Shown in pieces: positions 8,456 through 18,500 of a stretch of 64,000 nucleotides of DNA; position 1 is the first letter of the stretch; every line of letters begins with the position of its first letter. The position numbers were made by a program, and so were the translations under genes. This stretch comes from Citrobacter freundii. Lineage in GTDB: Bacteria > Bacteroidota > Bacteroidia > Chitinophagales > Chitinophagaceae. The stretch spans positions 103,413-167,412 of the forward strand of contig QFQQ01000005.1 in assembly GCA_003243445.1 (NCBI GenBank), given 5' to 3'. Under the pieces are notes generated by a model, which was not told the origin of the DNA, made no database searches, and worked only from the letters and a program-made list of their open reading frames with translations.

Positions 8456-8509
8456 CTTTTTAATTGTTTAAATGAATAAGCAAATGTTGGAAATGACAAC
8501 AGGAAAACA

Positions 8510-8525
8510 TTTACCAAATGGTAAA
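8510..8525. promoter_or_regulatory. Crp/Fnr operator candidate 1
   Basis: TTTACCA-AA-TGGTAAA, a perfect 7-bp-arm palindrome, lies between the Crp/Fnr gene and the SDR gene, its centre 62 bp upstream of the SDR start. The same half-site pattern recurs at 9135-9150 ahead of the Crp/Fnr gene itself. Confidence 0.6.
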
Positions 8526-8531
8526 AAGCCC

Positions 8532-9101
8532 TTAACGGATATTGCGACGTATACGGCTTAGCGATTGCTGGGTAATGCCCAGGTATGAGGCAACGTAAGA
8601 GAGCGGGATGCGGTTGATAAGATTAGGAAATGCATCAATAAATGAGAGGTAGCGCGTGGTGGCATCTTCTGCAACCAGTGAACCACGCCGCTCCATCGCC
8701 AGAAGAAGGCATTTTTTCACCATGTTCGCCTTCATCATTTCCCAGCCCACAATGGTGTTTGATATATCATCCCAATCCTTTTTATTAAACGCGAGTACTT
8801 TGCAGTCGGTAACAGCCTGTACATATTCCGAAGCCGCGATCTGCGATTCAAATTTTTCATTATCCACCACAAAATTTCCTTCGTCCACAAAATAATTAGT
8901 GATCTCTTCGCCCTTGTTGTTATAATAGCAAAAACGGAACACGCCTTCCAGTACGAACGCCACATACCGCGGCACCTTTCCCGCCTCCGACAGGTATTCG
9001 TCCTTTTTAAATTCAAGTGGTTGAACCCTGCTCAGCAACAACTCGATCTGCTTTTTGTTCAGGTCACCAAATTGAAGAATAAAATCTATAAGTGCTTCCA
9101 T
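8532..9101 (-). CDS. Crp/Fnr-family transcriptional regulator
   Basis: 189 residues. The N-terminal cyclic-nucleotide-binding-like jelly roll (about 1-120) contains EYLSEAGKVPRYVAFVLEGVFRF and the sequence ITNYFVDEGNFVVDNEKF. The C-terminal winged HTH is in the last 50 residues, ending RIPLSYVASYLGITQQSLSR. It lacks Cys ligands for an Fe-S cluster, so it is Crp-like rather than Fnr-like, and the canonical cAMP-contact residues are not evident; such short Bacteroidota members usually sense something other than cAMP. Matching palindromes precede this gene (9135-9150) and the downstream SDR (8510-8525), indicating autoregulation plus one local target. Confidence 0.9.
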   Translation of the reverse strand: MEALIDFILQFGDLNKKQIELLLSRVQPLEFKKDEYLSEAGKVPRYVAFVLEGVFRFCYYNNKGEEITNYFVDEGNFVVDNEKFESQIAASEYVQAVTDCKVLAFNKKDWDDISNTIVGWEMMKANMVKKCLLLAMERRGSLVAEDATTRYLSFIDAFPNLINRIPLSYVASYLGITQQSLSRIRRNIR

Positions 9102-9134
9102 CGCTTAAAGGTAATACACGCTGCGGGGCATTTA

Positions 9135-9150
9135 TTTATCATATGGTAAA
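9135..9150. promoter_or_regulatory. Crp/Fnr operator candidate 2
   Basis: TTTATCA-TA-TGGTAAA matches the site at 8510-8525 except for one arm base and the two central bases (common form TTTAYCANNTGGTAAA). Its centre is 41 bp upstream of the Crp/Fnr start at 9101. Confidence 0.6.
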
Positions 9151-9594
9151 AAATGAGGTAAGGCAGACCAAGGGCTTTAAAATGAGCATACATATGGCGG
9201 GACCTTATAGGCCGCTCATTCAGCAATCTTGTTGCCCGGTAGGAGAACTGGGTTTGTAAATGAACAATTTAGTATCGGTCATTTAACGGACAAATATTGT
9301 TTAAGGCTTCCCATAAATTGTTTGTAGACAGGTACCTTCAAGCTCAATAACTTCAATCATTCAAAAGCGGCGCCAACTGCGCCGCTTATTATGCCGGGGT
9401 AGGAGGCAATCATATTTTGCGGAAATCATAATACAAATGAAGGATAAGACCTGATCAGCTCTTCATACTGCCATTGTGAAGTATACAAACTTAAAAAAAA
9501 TGTTGCCAATAATTTACCACGCTGCCACTCGTGGATCATACGATACGAAACCAATGTCATACTAATGCAGCACGGTTTGAAAATACTGTAATCC
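9151..9594. other. Intergenic, no gene seen; one hairpin
   Basis: 444 bp between the Crp/Fnr upstream region and the end of the minus-strand membrane regulator. AT-rich, without a convincing coding frame. The only structure is the hairpin listed at 9365-9387. Confidence 0.5.
9365..9387 (-). terminator. GC-rich hairpin, possible terminator
   Basis: AAGCGGCGC / GCGCCGCTT form a perfect 9-bp stem with the loop CAACT. On the minus strand it is followed by TTTTGA, so it could end transcripts of the gene at 9595, although it is 208 bp past that stop. Confidence 0.5.
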
Positions 9595-10836
9595 TTACTG
9601 TTTCGCAGGTTTCAAAAACCTGCTGAGTCTGAAATGCCGGACTGTACCAGAACCCGTGAAAGCGATCCGCACGCCGACGATGCGGCCAATCCCTTTTGGA
9701 AACTTGTCCCTGAAAACAGGGCTGTCATTCAGGCTGATATTGATCTCCCCGGAAGATGCGGCGCACATTAACTGGACGGGCCTGTTGAAGTCAACGCCAA
9801 AACCGGAAAGATTATGGGTGTTGCCGGCAATTGCACGATCGCCCAGCCGGAGCAGCAGATCCCCTACGCAACCCGGAGCGGACATCGGTATCCTGATCAC
9901 GCCCCCGGTACCGAGCAGCATAACACTCGCTTCCCGGCACGGCGCGGAAACCCGGGTAAAAGTATTTTGCAGCAACACGGACAATTCAAAGTTTTCAGAT
10001 GGAACTTCCATGTCCCTGCTTACACGTGAAAGAAGAAATATTGGGGGCTCATTCCGGTAGTCTTTGGGATCGATGTTCAGATCAGTTTCTTCAAGTCCCA
10101 TCCGACCATCTTTCATATACAATTCCCTGGGCAGGTAAGCCGGGATCGGTTCCTTCTCAAGAACGCCGATCCAGTCGGATTCGATAAGAAGATCATGCTC
10201 TTTAACTACCGAATCATCCAATACCAGTTTGGCGCGGTAATATCCCGGCAGGTAATAAGTGCTGGCGTATTCGTGCCTGTTCTTATCGACCCTGAACCTC
10301 CGTCTTTCATCCCAGTTCTGCTGAATGAAAATGCTGTCCGCATTGGATCCGCTGGCGTCATACTCAAATATGACAGTATTAGGTATACCGCTGGTGACCG
10401 GCTTGCTTGAGAAAAGGATCTTGCTATACCGCAGGGTTTTTACGGATTGCTGCTGTAAGACAAAAGCGATCAGCGTCAATGCAGCAATGGCAATGACTAC
10501 CAGGAGCGGAATCCGATAATTCCTCTTTGTGACTTTCGGTTCTTCTGGCGTTACTGCTATTTCCTCTTCCTGCGAATGGCAAAAAGATCTCCAGTTTGGA
10601 AAATCGGCAAACCTGGCTAGAGCATCCAATGTAGCAAGGTTTGGTGTGCTGTTATACCTGACTTTGCCCCAGATCCGCTTCAGGGTGCTGGCACTTAACA
10701 GTACTCCCGTCTTTTTAAAGATCTCTCCACTCAGGTTTTCAAAGTCCTGGGACTGCCAGTCATCACTTTTTCCCCAACCGATCCTGGTTTCTACCAGCGC
10801 CCTGTACTTTTCGATAAAAAATTGAACATCAGTCAT
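9595..10836 (-). CDS. Membrane-spanning putative regulator with extracytoplasmic lectin-like domain
   Basis: 413 residues from ATG 10836 (a GTG three codons upstream is possible). The N-terminal ~90 residues are soluble and helical; FENLSGEIFKKTGVLLSAST and LKRIWGK resemble a DNA-binding-like module I recall from many Chitinophagaceae proteins. One transmembrane segment follows near residues 108-126 (PLLVVIAIAALTLIAFVL). The outer part has a PKD-like stretch (ASGSNADSIFIQQNWDERRR, then HEYASTYYLPGYYRAKLVLDD) and a C-terminal beta-rich region ending VGVRIAFTGSGTVRHFRLS that looks like a concanavalin/LamG fold. This is the layout of a one-component transmembrane regulator. It is divergent from the LamG-like secreted protein at 10955, its likely target or ligand partner. 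Function is inferred. Confidence 0.6.
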   Translation of the reverse strand: MTDVQFFIEKYRALVETRIGWGKSDDWQSQDFENLSGEIFKKTGVLLSASTLKRIWGKVRYNSTPNLATLDALARFADFPNWRSFCHSQEEEIAVTPEEPKVTKRNYRIPLLVVIAIAALTLIAFVLQQQSVKTLRYSKILFSSKPVTSGIPNTVIFEYDASGSNADSIFIQQNWDERRRFRVDKNRHEYASTYYLPGYYRAKLVLDDSVVKEHDLLIESDWIGVLEKEPIPAYLPRELYMKDGRMGLEETDLNIDPKDYRNEPPIFLLSRVSRDMEVPSENFELSVLLQNTFTRVSAPCREASVMLLGTGGVIRIPMSAPGCVGDLLLRLGDRAIAGNTHNLSGFGVDFNRPVQLMCAASSGEINISLNDSPVFRDKFPKGIGRIVGVRIAFTGSGTVRHFRLSRFLKPAKQ

Positions 10837-10954
10837 GCTGCGCACCTGTTCATACTTGAATAGATTTGAACCTGCCGTGAATTTAAACCCGTGAGAGTTT
10901 TATTTTCTTTCGTCTGCAATGATAACAATACAAAGTCAAAAACAACTTCTTCCA

Positions 10955-11623
10955 ATGAACCGATTTAACAAAACAGGCATTTGCCTGATATTGCTTTGTT
11001 ACACTTTCAGTGCCCTGGGGCAAAAGGCGATCCGAGTACCGCTGGAAAAAGAAAACCTGCGGACAATGAACCGGGAAATAGAGATCCTTTCCGATGAGCA
11101 CAAAGGCAATGTGGTCCGGGCCAATGCGAAGGATAAACCGGGAGTGATATGGATCCATGGTCTGCATTTTAAAAGCGGTAGCATTGAATTCGATGTGAAG
11201 GGTAAGGATGTGCTGCAGGAGAGCTTTGTGGGCATCGCTTTTCATGGAAGTAACGACAGCACCTATGAATCGGTCTACTTCAGGCCCTTTAATTTTAATG
11301 CGGAGGATAGTGCGAGAAAAGCACACGCTGTTCAGTATATGGCCCTGCCTGACTATGACTGGCCTTACTTAAGGGAAAACTTTCCCGGAAAATACGAAGC
11401 CCCGGTGAATTCCTTTATAGATCCCAATGATTGGTTTCATGTGAAGATCCTGGTAAGCGGCAAACTGATCCGGGTGTTCATTAATATGGACAAAACACCC
11501 TTGCTCGAGATCGCTCCATTGAAAAAAAAGCTTGACGGAAAAGTGGGCTTCTGGCTGGGCAATGGTTCGGACGGCGCTTTTTCCAACCTGGTAATCACAG
11601 GTGGCTTTTGGATCAGAGATTAA
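10955..11623 (+). CDS. Exported LamG/DUF1080-like (3-keto-disaccharide hydrolase fold) protein
   Basis: 222 residues from ATG 10955, giving a clean signal peptide ending FSALGQ; the ATG at 10919 would add 12 polar residues. The mature protein is all beta, with LHFKSGSIEFDVKGKD, FVGIAFHGSND, ESVYFRPFNF, DWFHVKILVSGKLIRVFIN and KVGFWLGNGSDGAFSNL. This strand order is that of the concanavalin-like DUF1080 family (3-keto-glycoside hydrolases and sugar-binding modules). I cannot identify a catalytic acid with confidence. It is divergent, 118 bp apart, from a membrane regulator whose ectodomain seems to share the fold. Confidence 0.65.
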   Translation: MNRFNKTGICLILLCYTFSALGQKAIRVPLEKENLRTMNREIEILSDEHKGNVVRANAKDKPGVIWIHGLHFKSGSIEFDVKGKDVLQESFVGIAFHGSNDSTYESVYFRPFNFNAEDSARKAHAVQYMALPDYDWPYLRENFPGKYEAPVNSFIDPNDWFHVKILVSGKLIRVFINMDKTPLLEIAPLKKKLDGKVGFWLGNGSDGAFSNLVITGGFWIRD

Positions 11624-12211
11624 GAGTAAATACGGTTCCAACAACCATTAATCATCATTGTATCCCTGACGAACTTATACTAAGCTTGTTGAAGGCATTC
11701 CCAATAATTTTTGGGACGACTAAGCATTTTCTCCTCCTGTTTCAGCTCAATAATGTCTTGGATAAATGATCAATCCAACAGCCTGTTATACCCCTAAAAT
11801 ATCCGGTGGCCATCGCACAACAATAAAGCTATAACTATCAAGCTGACAAATTTTCCCAAAACATGTAACCTGCCAGTAATTATTGTGTCTTATGATCAGG
11901 CGAAAAGGTTATGTGCGGAAGAAAAGCGGACCATCGTACGCATTTGTCAGCGGATATTCCTGCCCATCATTTCGCACAGTGAACTTTATAGCTATCATCA
12001 GATGAAATGTTGATTGCCGGTCATCAACTTTTTCTTTATTTAAAAAGAAGTAGCAGGCTTTAACTCGCTAAATAACTTTTTCAGGGAAGGTATATACCGG
12101 ACCAGGCTGGTGATGAACGGATCCCTATTAAATGAATAGATTGATGGTTTGGTATAAACCAACGAGGAAATATTAACAACAATAAGTACATAAGAACAAA
12201 ATGATCTTAAC
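11624..12211. other. Intergenic, no gene seen
   Basis: 588 bp of AT-rich sequence. A weak 6-bp stem (TCCCAA/TTGGGA, 11699-11716) is the only structure near the end of the upstream gene. No frame on either strand shows family resemblance. Confidence 0.5.
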
Positions 12212-13417
12212 ATGAAAGAAAAGCTGCTACTTGGCTATTTACTTTTGCTCTTTGCACCTGTTTCAGGGATAGCTCAGCAACTATTGAATTTAGATACGGA
12301 GATTACTGACACCGTAAAGTCCCGGATCCTTAACAGCGGACAACAAATTGTCGTCAGGCTGCCCAAAAATTATAATAAAAACGCCACCCGGTATCCTGTG
12401 ATCTATTACTTCGATGCACAAGACCAGGGCCTTGGCAACCTGGTAGCTGTCAATGTTGATCGGTTGACGTGGACAAAGGATATCCCAGAGGTCATCACCG
12501 TAGGTATCCTGCAATGGGACAGATCCCATCTTAGCATAGAACGTATGGGAGAGAAGGCCAACAACTTCCTTAACTATCTCAATGCCGAACTGATCCCCTA
12601 CATCAACAAGAAATACCGAACCGAAGATTACCGGATATTTATTGGACACTCCCTGGGCGGACAGTTTGTTACCTATGGAATGACGAGATACCCGCAACTG
12701 TTTAATGGTGTGGTTGCCATCAGCCCGGCGTTATCTTATGCAGCTTCAGAAAAATGGTTCCAGAGATTGACATTAAAAGCTATGGGCGAGTTCAGGAAAA
12801 CTAAACTTAGCAGACCCATCCGGTATTTCTTCTGCGTAGGGAATTCAGGGTTCCAGGATAGTGAATTCAAAACGGGAGCCTTTGAGTTGAACACACTCCT
12901 GGAAAATAGTGAACAGCAGAATTTCTTTTGGAACTTCCAGTATCTGGACAATTTTTCCCATAGTAACACTCCGAATGCTGGTATCTCTATGGGCCTGCTC
13001 CACATTTTTCACGATTGGCAATTTCCGGAAATCACCGCGGCAGGTATTCTTGTCGATAATAAAGGTGATGCATTGAAAGAACTATCCAGGCAGGAACAAA
13101 AAATCAGGGAAAGTTATCAGGTAGACCTGCCGATTCCCAAACAGTTCTATTGGTATTTCGCCAGGCACTGCATCGAAAAAGGCAAACTGGCCGATGCCAG
13201 AGTGATCATCGACAAGTTCATCCAAAGAGATCCGGCTGATCCCATGCCCTATAAGACGATGGGCGATCTGATGGAAGCCAACAAGGATTATAGCCAATCG
13301 ATCAGGTATTATGAAATCGCGCTGACTAAACTTGCAAAAGAGGACAAAGCGTATAAAGAATATAGCGAGAAGATCATGGAACTCAGGAAGCGTCTCGGGC
13401 AACCAGATAAAAATTAA
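12212..13417 (+). CDS. Exported alpha/beta-hydrolase, putative esterase with helical C-terminal tail
   Basis: 401 residues. A signal peptide (MKEKLLLGYLLLLFAPVSGIAQQ) is followed by an esterase_D/IroE-Fes-type alpha/beta-hydrolase domain, about 30-280. The nucleophile elbow is GHSLGG with Ser147, preceded by YRTEDYRIFI, and the strand YPVIYYFDAQDQ is typical of PF00756. The C-terminal 100 residues look like TPR repeats (KGKLADARVIIDKFIQRDP, SIRYYEIALTKLAKEDKAYK). Bacteroidota proteins of this type are usually annotated as ferri-bacillibactin or acetyl-xylan-type esterases, but neither substrate can be inferred here, as no siderophore or xylan genes adjoin. It acts in the periplasm or at the surface. 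Confidence 0.8.
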   Translation: MKEKLLLGYLLLLFAPVSGIAQQLLNLDTEITDTVKSRILNSGQQIVVRLPKNYNKNATRYPVIYYFDAQDQGLGNLVAVNVDRLTWTKDIPEVITVGILQWDRSHLSIERMGEKANNFLNYLNAELIPYINKKYRTEDYRIFIGHSLGGQFVTYGMTRYPQLFNGVVAISPALSYAASEKWFQRLTLKAMGEFRKTKLSRPIRYFFCVGNSGFQDSEFKTGAFELNTLLENSEQQNFFWNFQYLDNFSHSNTPNAGISMGLLHIFHDWQFPEITAAGILVDNKGDALKELSRQEQKIRESYQVDLPIPKQFYWYFARHCIEKGKLADARVIIDKFIQRDPADPMPYKTMGDLMEANKDYSQSIRYYEIALTKLAKEDKAYKEYSEKIMELRKRLGQPDKN

Positions 13418-13632
13418 CACCGTAAAAGTTTACTCGCTGGGATCGGGAGATCAACCGGCAGATGAAGGAGTGCTTCCTACGGCGGGCGGGAACTGCCGAA
13501 CTGACCGGCCTGCGCATAATGCGATATTGGCACCAGTACAGGCAGGTAACAATCAGATCGCAGATGCCGCCTAATGATACGCACATGTAAACGTTGCAAT
13601 ATCTTTACTGACTATAACCAAACAGTACAGCG

Positions 13633-13983
13633 ATGCCTTACGATACCCAATTGGCCGACCGGATCCGGGAATACCTTGCAGACCTTCCCGGGCTGGACAT
13701 CGAGGAAAAAGAGATGTTCCGCGGCCTCACCTTTATGGTGAACGGAAAGATGTGCGTAAGTGTGAGCAGAGATGAAATGATGGTGCGTTTCGATCCGGCA
13801 CTACAGGCCGGTTTGGCAGACAGGAATGGTTTCAGGGAAATGCGGATGAAGAACAGGATCTATAATGGTTACGGTTATATCAGTCCTGATGTTATCCGCG
13901 GCAAAAAAGAATTTGAATTCTGGATGAAGCAATGTCTTGACTTTAATCCCAAAGCCAAAGCCAGTAAAGCCCGCAAAAAATGA
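13633..13983 (+). CDS. TfoX/Sxy N-terminal-domain protein
   Basis: 116 residues. The pattern EKEMFRGLTFMVNGKMCVSVSRDEMMVRFDP with an early beta-sheet and the C-terminal YGYISPD...FEFWMKQCLDF matches the TfoX N-terminal domain family (PF04993). In Bacteroidota these are usually stand-alone small cytoplasmic proteins of unknown role, not competence regulators. It ends in a Lys/Ala-rich tail (KAKASKARKK) that could contact nucleic acid. It is convergent with the AraC gene, whose stop is 17 bp away. Confidence 0.8.
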   Translation: MPYDTQLADRIREYLADLPGLDIEEKEMFRGLTFMVNGKMCVSVSRDEMMVRFDPALQAGLADRNGFREMRMKNRIYNGYGYISPDVIRGKKEFEFWMKQCLDFNPKAKASKARKK

Positions 13984-13999
13984 ACCGGGGAACATTCCG

Positions 14000-14872
14000 T
14001 TACACCACATTTAGTTTCTTATATCCTCCCGGCGTTACTCCCGTGATCTTTTTAAATATTTTGGAGAAATAATACACGTTATCAAAACCAGTCTCTCCTG
14101 CAATAGAAGTGAATGACTGGTTAGTGGTAGCAATAAGGTATTGCGCACGTTCTATCCGTTTTTCCTGGATATACACCACGGGCCGTACGCCTGTGTGTTT
14201 ATAGAACAATCGTGAAAAATAGTGGGGATGAAGGTTGGCTCTTTTGGCCAATAAATCGACAGTGATCAGTTCTTTCAGATTCATTTGTATGAAGCTGATC
14301 GCTTCCATAATACCCGGTGGTATTGTATAGGTTGTCTGTGATATAAACTCATCCGAATACATGAAGCGGGATAAGAGCTGCATGATGATCCCCTGTGTTT
14401 CTATAAACACCGGCGCGCTTACCAGGTTATTCAATTCCTGGTAGCTTTTCAGGTAATCATTCTTTTCATATACGCGTGGATTATCAGACCTGTTGATGCC
14501 CCGGCCCGGGTTGATCTCCAGCAATCGCTTGAAATTGGCAATATCACCGTTACCTGCGGCAACTTTCAGCACCTTTCTGTTATGCTGGAACAAAGACATT
14601 CCTTCGGAACTCTCTTCAAAAAAATGCAGAAAGTACTGGCTCATGTATGTATCGCAGCGCAGATTGCAAACAGTAAAACTCGGCACAATATACAGATAGC
14701 CCGGCTCAAGGCTAATGGTTTCATTACTGCTCATGATGTATCCTTCGCCATCATCGATATAATAAATGCGGAAGTAAGGACTGAGCACATTGGTATAGTT
14801 CCATTTTTTGTCAAGCTTCACATAGTTGACATGCAATAGCGGGAAGAAAGGTTTCAGCAGTTTTATGCCCAT
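14000..14872 (-). CDS. AraC-family transcriptional regulator
   Basis: 290 residues. The N-terminal half is a cupin-like sensor (YFRIYYIDDGEGYIM followed by ETISLEPGYLYIVPSFT). The C-terminal double HTH is at about 190-287: VDLLAKRANLHPHYFSRLFYK, then FTSIAGETGFDNVYYFSKIF and TGVTPGGYKK. This layout is common in regulators of sugar-utilisation genes. It points away from the SusC/SusD locus that starts at 15593 (720 bp intergenic), so it could be a divergent local regulator of that locus, but no shared operator was found and the link is inference. Confidence 0.9.
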   Translation of the reverse strand: MGIKLLKPFFPLLHVNYVKLDKKWNYTNVLSPYFRIYYIDDGEGYIMSSNETISLEPGYLYIVPSFTVCNLRCDTYMSQYFLHFFEESSEGMSLFQHNRKVLKVAAGNGDIANFKRLLEINPGRGINRSDNPRVYEKNDYLKSYQELNNLVSAPVFIETQGIIMQLLSRFMYSDEFISQTTYTIPPGIMEAISFIQMNLKELITVDLLAKRANLHPHYFSRLFYKHTGVRPVVYIQEKRIERAQYLIATTNQSFTSIAGETGFDNVYYFSKIFKKITGVTPGGYKKLNVV

Positions 14873-15592
14873 AGACAGGTTTTAGCAAGTTCGTTCAGGC
14901 ACAGATGTATTATCGGAAAGTATGTGTACGCGCCGGGTCATTCTCTGAAATGTATAAACTGTCATTCGTCTTTTTAATTTAATGGCTCAGGCGGCAAACT
15001 AACTAAAAAATGTATTCCACCTCAAACTGCGAAATTTATATTCAACTTTTTGAACATCAAATCCTTGGGAAGTAGTCATATAAGGAGTATATGGCCTGCC
15101 CTGACCCGAACGCCCGTTTTTGCAACCGGTCTTCACCTGGTTTGGCTTACGCGAGGTCTGTTTTGTATAAAAGAAAGTCTTTTAAGGATAAACGCAGGCC
15201 TGTTGTTAAATCTATTTTTGTTTTGATCTGAAACGATTGCCAGGTTTGTTGCTTTATAAAATCATTCCGTATGAAACAGTCCTTTTTTTTATCAGGCAGT
15301 ATGATTGAACCTGCGGACTGCTGTTCAATCATTGACCGAATGACTTCACGGATCATATTCGTTCGGGAACCTGATCCTCACCATTACCAGATCAGTTCGC
15401 TGTATACACATAATAATAATGCAAGCGAACCCGCCGGTGGAGCAGAGCCGGAATCAATGCAACGAAACAGCAGCGCCCGTTCCCGAAAACGTGCGGATGA
15501 GATGACAGATAATGTTTGCCTGTTATAATGAAGACTCCACCAGTTTCCCAGCCATATCTCTAACAACCCAATAATAACCAAATTGATTGCTT
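14873..15592. other. Long divergent spacer ahead of the polysaccharide locus
   Basis: 720 bp between the AraC gene and SusC1. It holds at most short open frames (for example 15271-15528) without family resemblance. No site fitting the LacI consensus and no strong hairpin was seen. A long leader for susC1 is plausible. Confidence 0.45.
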
Positions 15593-18500
15593 ATGTTTAG
15601 TCTCCAAGCTGCAATTCCCAGGAAGGGGATCATATTTATCTTATTGCTGCTGTCTCCTTTTATTCTTCTCGCGCAAAGTATGGTGCGTGGAAAAATAACG
15701 GACGATAAAGGTCAGCCCGCAGCCGGTATCACTGTTACCGTTAAAGGAACCAACCGTTCTATAGCTTCCGGTAACGACGGAAGTTTTTCCATTGATGCAA
15801 AAAAAGGCGATGTACTTGTGTTCACTGGTGTATCACTGGAGCAGAAGGAATTGAGTGTGGGTGATGCCGTTTTTTATGAAGTGAGTATGACCAGTGCCAC
15901 CACCACGCTGAATGATGTAGTAGTTGTTGGTTATGGCCGCAGTACTAAAAAGAATTTGTCCAGCGCCGTAACATCGGTTCGCCCTGAAGAATTGAACAGG
16001 GGAGCGATCGGTGATGTCGGTCAGCTGTTGCAAGGCAAGGTTGCCGGTCTGAATGTGACTGCCAGCGGTGATCCTAACCGTCCGGCCGCTGTGATCCTTC
16101 GTGGCGCATCTACTGTCAACAGCCCCGGGGGACCGTTCTATGTAATCGATGGTGTGCCTGGTGCGGATATTGCCGTTGTTGCTCCCGATGATATTGCTTC
16201 TATTGATGTATTGAAAGATGCAGCCGCTACTGCTATCTATGGTAACAGGGCCGCGAATGGTGTGATCATGATCACTACCAAACGCGGTAAAAAAGGTGCA
16301 GTCCAAACTTCTTACAGTGGTTATGCAGGCATTGAAAAAGTAAGCAACCGTCTTGATCTGATGGATGCTGCCCAGCACCGTGCATTCCTTGCGGCGAATA
16401 ACAGCGCCTACAATCCTATCGATGACGGTGGCGCGAACGTGAATACAGACTGGCAGAAAGTGATCCAGCGCAACAGTGCCGTTTCCCATAATCATAACCT
16501 GGCCCTCAGCGGTGGAGGCGAACATGGTACCTACAGCGCAAGCCTGAACTATTTTGAAAAAGAAGGTATCCTCATGAGGAGCCGTCTGCGCAGGCTCATC
16601 GGCCGGTTGAGTGTGGAGCAATACGCCCTGAATGATAAGGTCAAATTCTCACTGAATATTGCCAACTCGAGAAGCAATGCCAACTATGTTCCTTTACAGA
16701 ATGTGGTACTGCTGCAGGCCGCAAAACATCTTCCGGTGAACAATGTGAAGAATGCTGACGGTACTTACTTTGAGAATCTCAGCATCCCGGGTTATTACAA
16801 CCCGCTTGCGCTGGTAGATAACGCACAGGATGACACAAAATACAATACGCTTACGGCCAATTTTGGAACAGAAGTAAAGCTCCCTTTTAATCTGACCTTT
16901 AATACAAGCGTTTCCTATCAGAATACAAATGCGCTGCACGGCGAATATTACAGCCGTTATTATGGGCAGTATCCAACTTCCGGTTTCTATAACAATCCTG
17001 ATCCCGGGATCGGCGTGATCCATACGCTCATTGGAAATCTGTTCGGCGTTAATGGTTCTGCATTCAGAAGCTCTTATCAAACTTCTTTCACCACGCTGGA
17101 ATCATTTCTGACCTGGAATAAAAATTTCGGCAAGCACTCACTGAATGCAGTAGTAGGTTATGCTTACCAGCAGAACATCAACGGTGATGGATTCCGGGCT
17201 TCGTCTACCAATTTTTTAAATGACTATGTAGGTTATCAGAACCTGGCACTGGGTAATCCCTATGCCATTCCCAGCTATCGTATCGATCTTGGTCCAACCG
17301 GGGTATACAGCAAAACAAGGTTGATCTCCGATTTTGCCCGTGTCAATTACATCTTTAACAACAAATACATCCTTCAGGGATCGGTGAGAAGAGATGGTAG
17401 CTCTGTATTTGGTGCGAATCACCGCTGGGGTTACTTTCCTTCCGCGTCTCTCGCATGGCGTGTTACCGGGGAGAATTTCATGGCGCATCAGCAGGTGTTC
17501 AGTGACCTGAAACTTCGCGTGAGCTATGGTATTACCGGTAATTCCTCCGGCGTTGGCGCATATAATAGTCAACTGATCTACGGTCTCAGCGGCACTTATT
17601 ACAATGCCGGTGTGTTTGACAATGCCATCGTTCCGGCACAGGCAAACAATCCCGATCTTCAGTGGGAAGAACTCTCCACCGTCAATGCCGGTGCTGACTT
17701 TGCGCTGTTGAACAACAGGCTGACAGGTTCACTCGACTGGTATAAAAAACGCACAACGAATATGCTTTTCGGTGTGTCTGTTTCATCTTCCATTGTTCCG
17801 GGTGGATATATCATCGTAAATGGTGGCAGCCTGGAGAATTCTGGTGTGGAGCTTTCACTGAATTACTCCGCGGTGAAAACAAAAGATTTCAGCTGGACCA
17901 CCAGCTTCAATCTTTCACACAATAAGAATGAAGTGACGAGTTTGTCCAACCCATATACCATGGGAGACTCTACCCGTTATTCTTCTCCGGAAGGAGCTGG
18001 TCAGTCAGGTGCCACCCTGCAGATCCTGAAAGTGGGTAAGCCGATCGGTCAGTTCTTCACGCTGAGCTATGCAGGCAAAGATGATAATGGTATTTCACAG
18101 TTCAACAAACGCGATGGAACAAAGACTACCGGCACTGATCTTCCATTGGGTGGAACGGATTACTGGTACGCCGGCAGTCCCCAGCCAAAACTGATGATGG
18201 GTTGGAGCAACAATCTTCGTTATAAGAACTGGGACCTGAACTTCTTCTTCCGTTCAGTGCTGGGGCATAAACTGTTCAACGCTACACGGGCGGATCTTTC
18301 TTATGTAACTGCTGCCTCAGTGAATAACATCCTGGTATCTGCCAATGGTGATAAGGTTGCTGATATCAAGAACTCTTACTATTCTGACCGCTATATCGAA
18401 TCAGGCAGCTTTGTTCGCCTCGATAACGCAACCGTGTCTTATACATTTGCGAAACCGGTGAAAGGCATCAATAGTCTACGGGTATATGTGACAGGCAACA

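Noticed and set aside
15271..15528. 85-codon frame in the SusC1 leader
   Set aside because: No resemblance to any family, unusual residue mix (Cys, Arg, Ser), and no promoter or conserved neighbour.
15833..16621. 262-codon minus-strand frame
   Set aside because: Antisense shadow of the SusC1 gene; composition rich in His, Ile and Cys typical of antisense frames.
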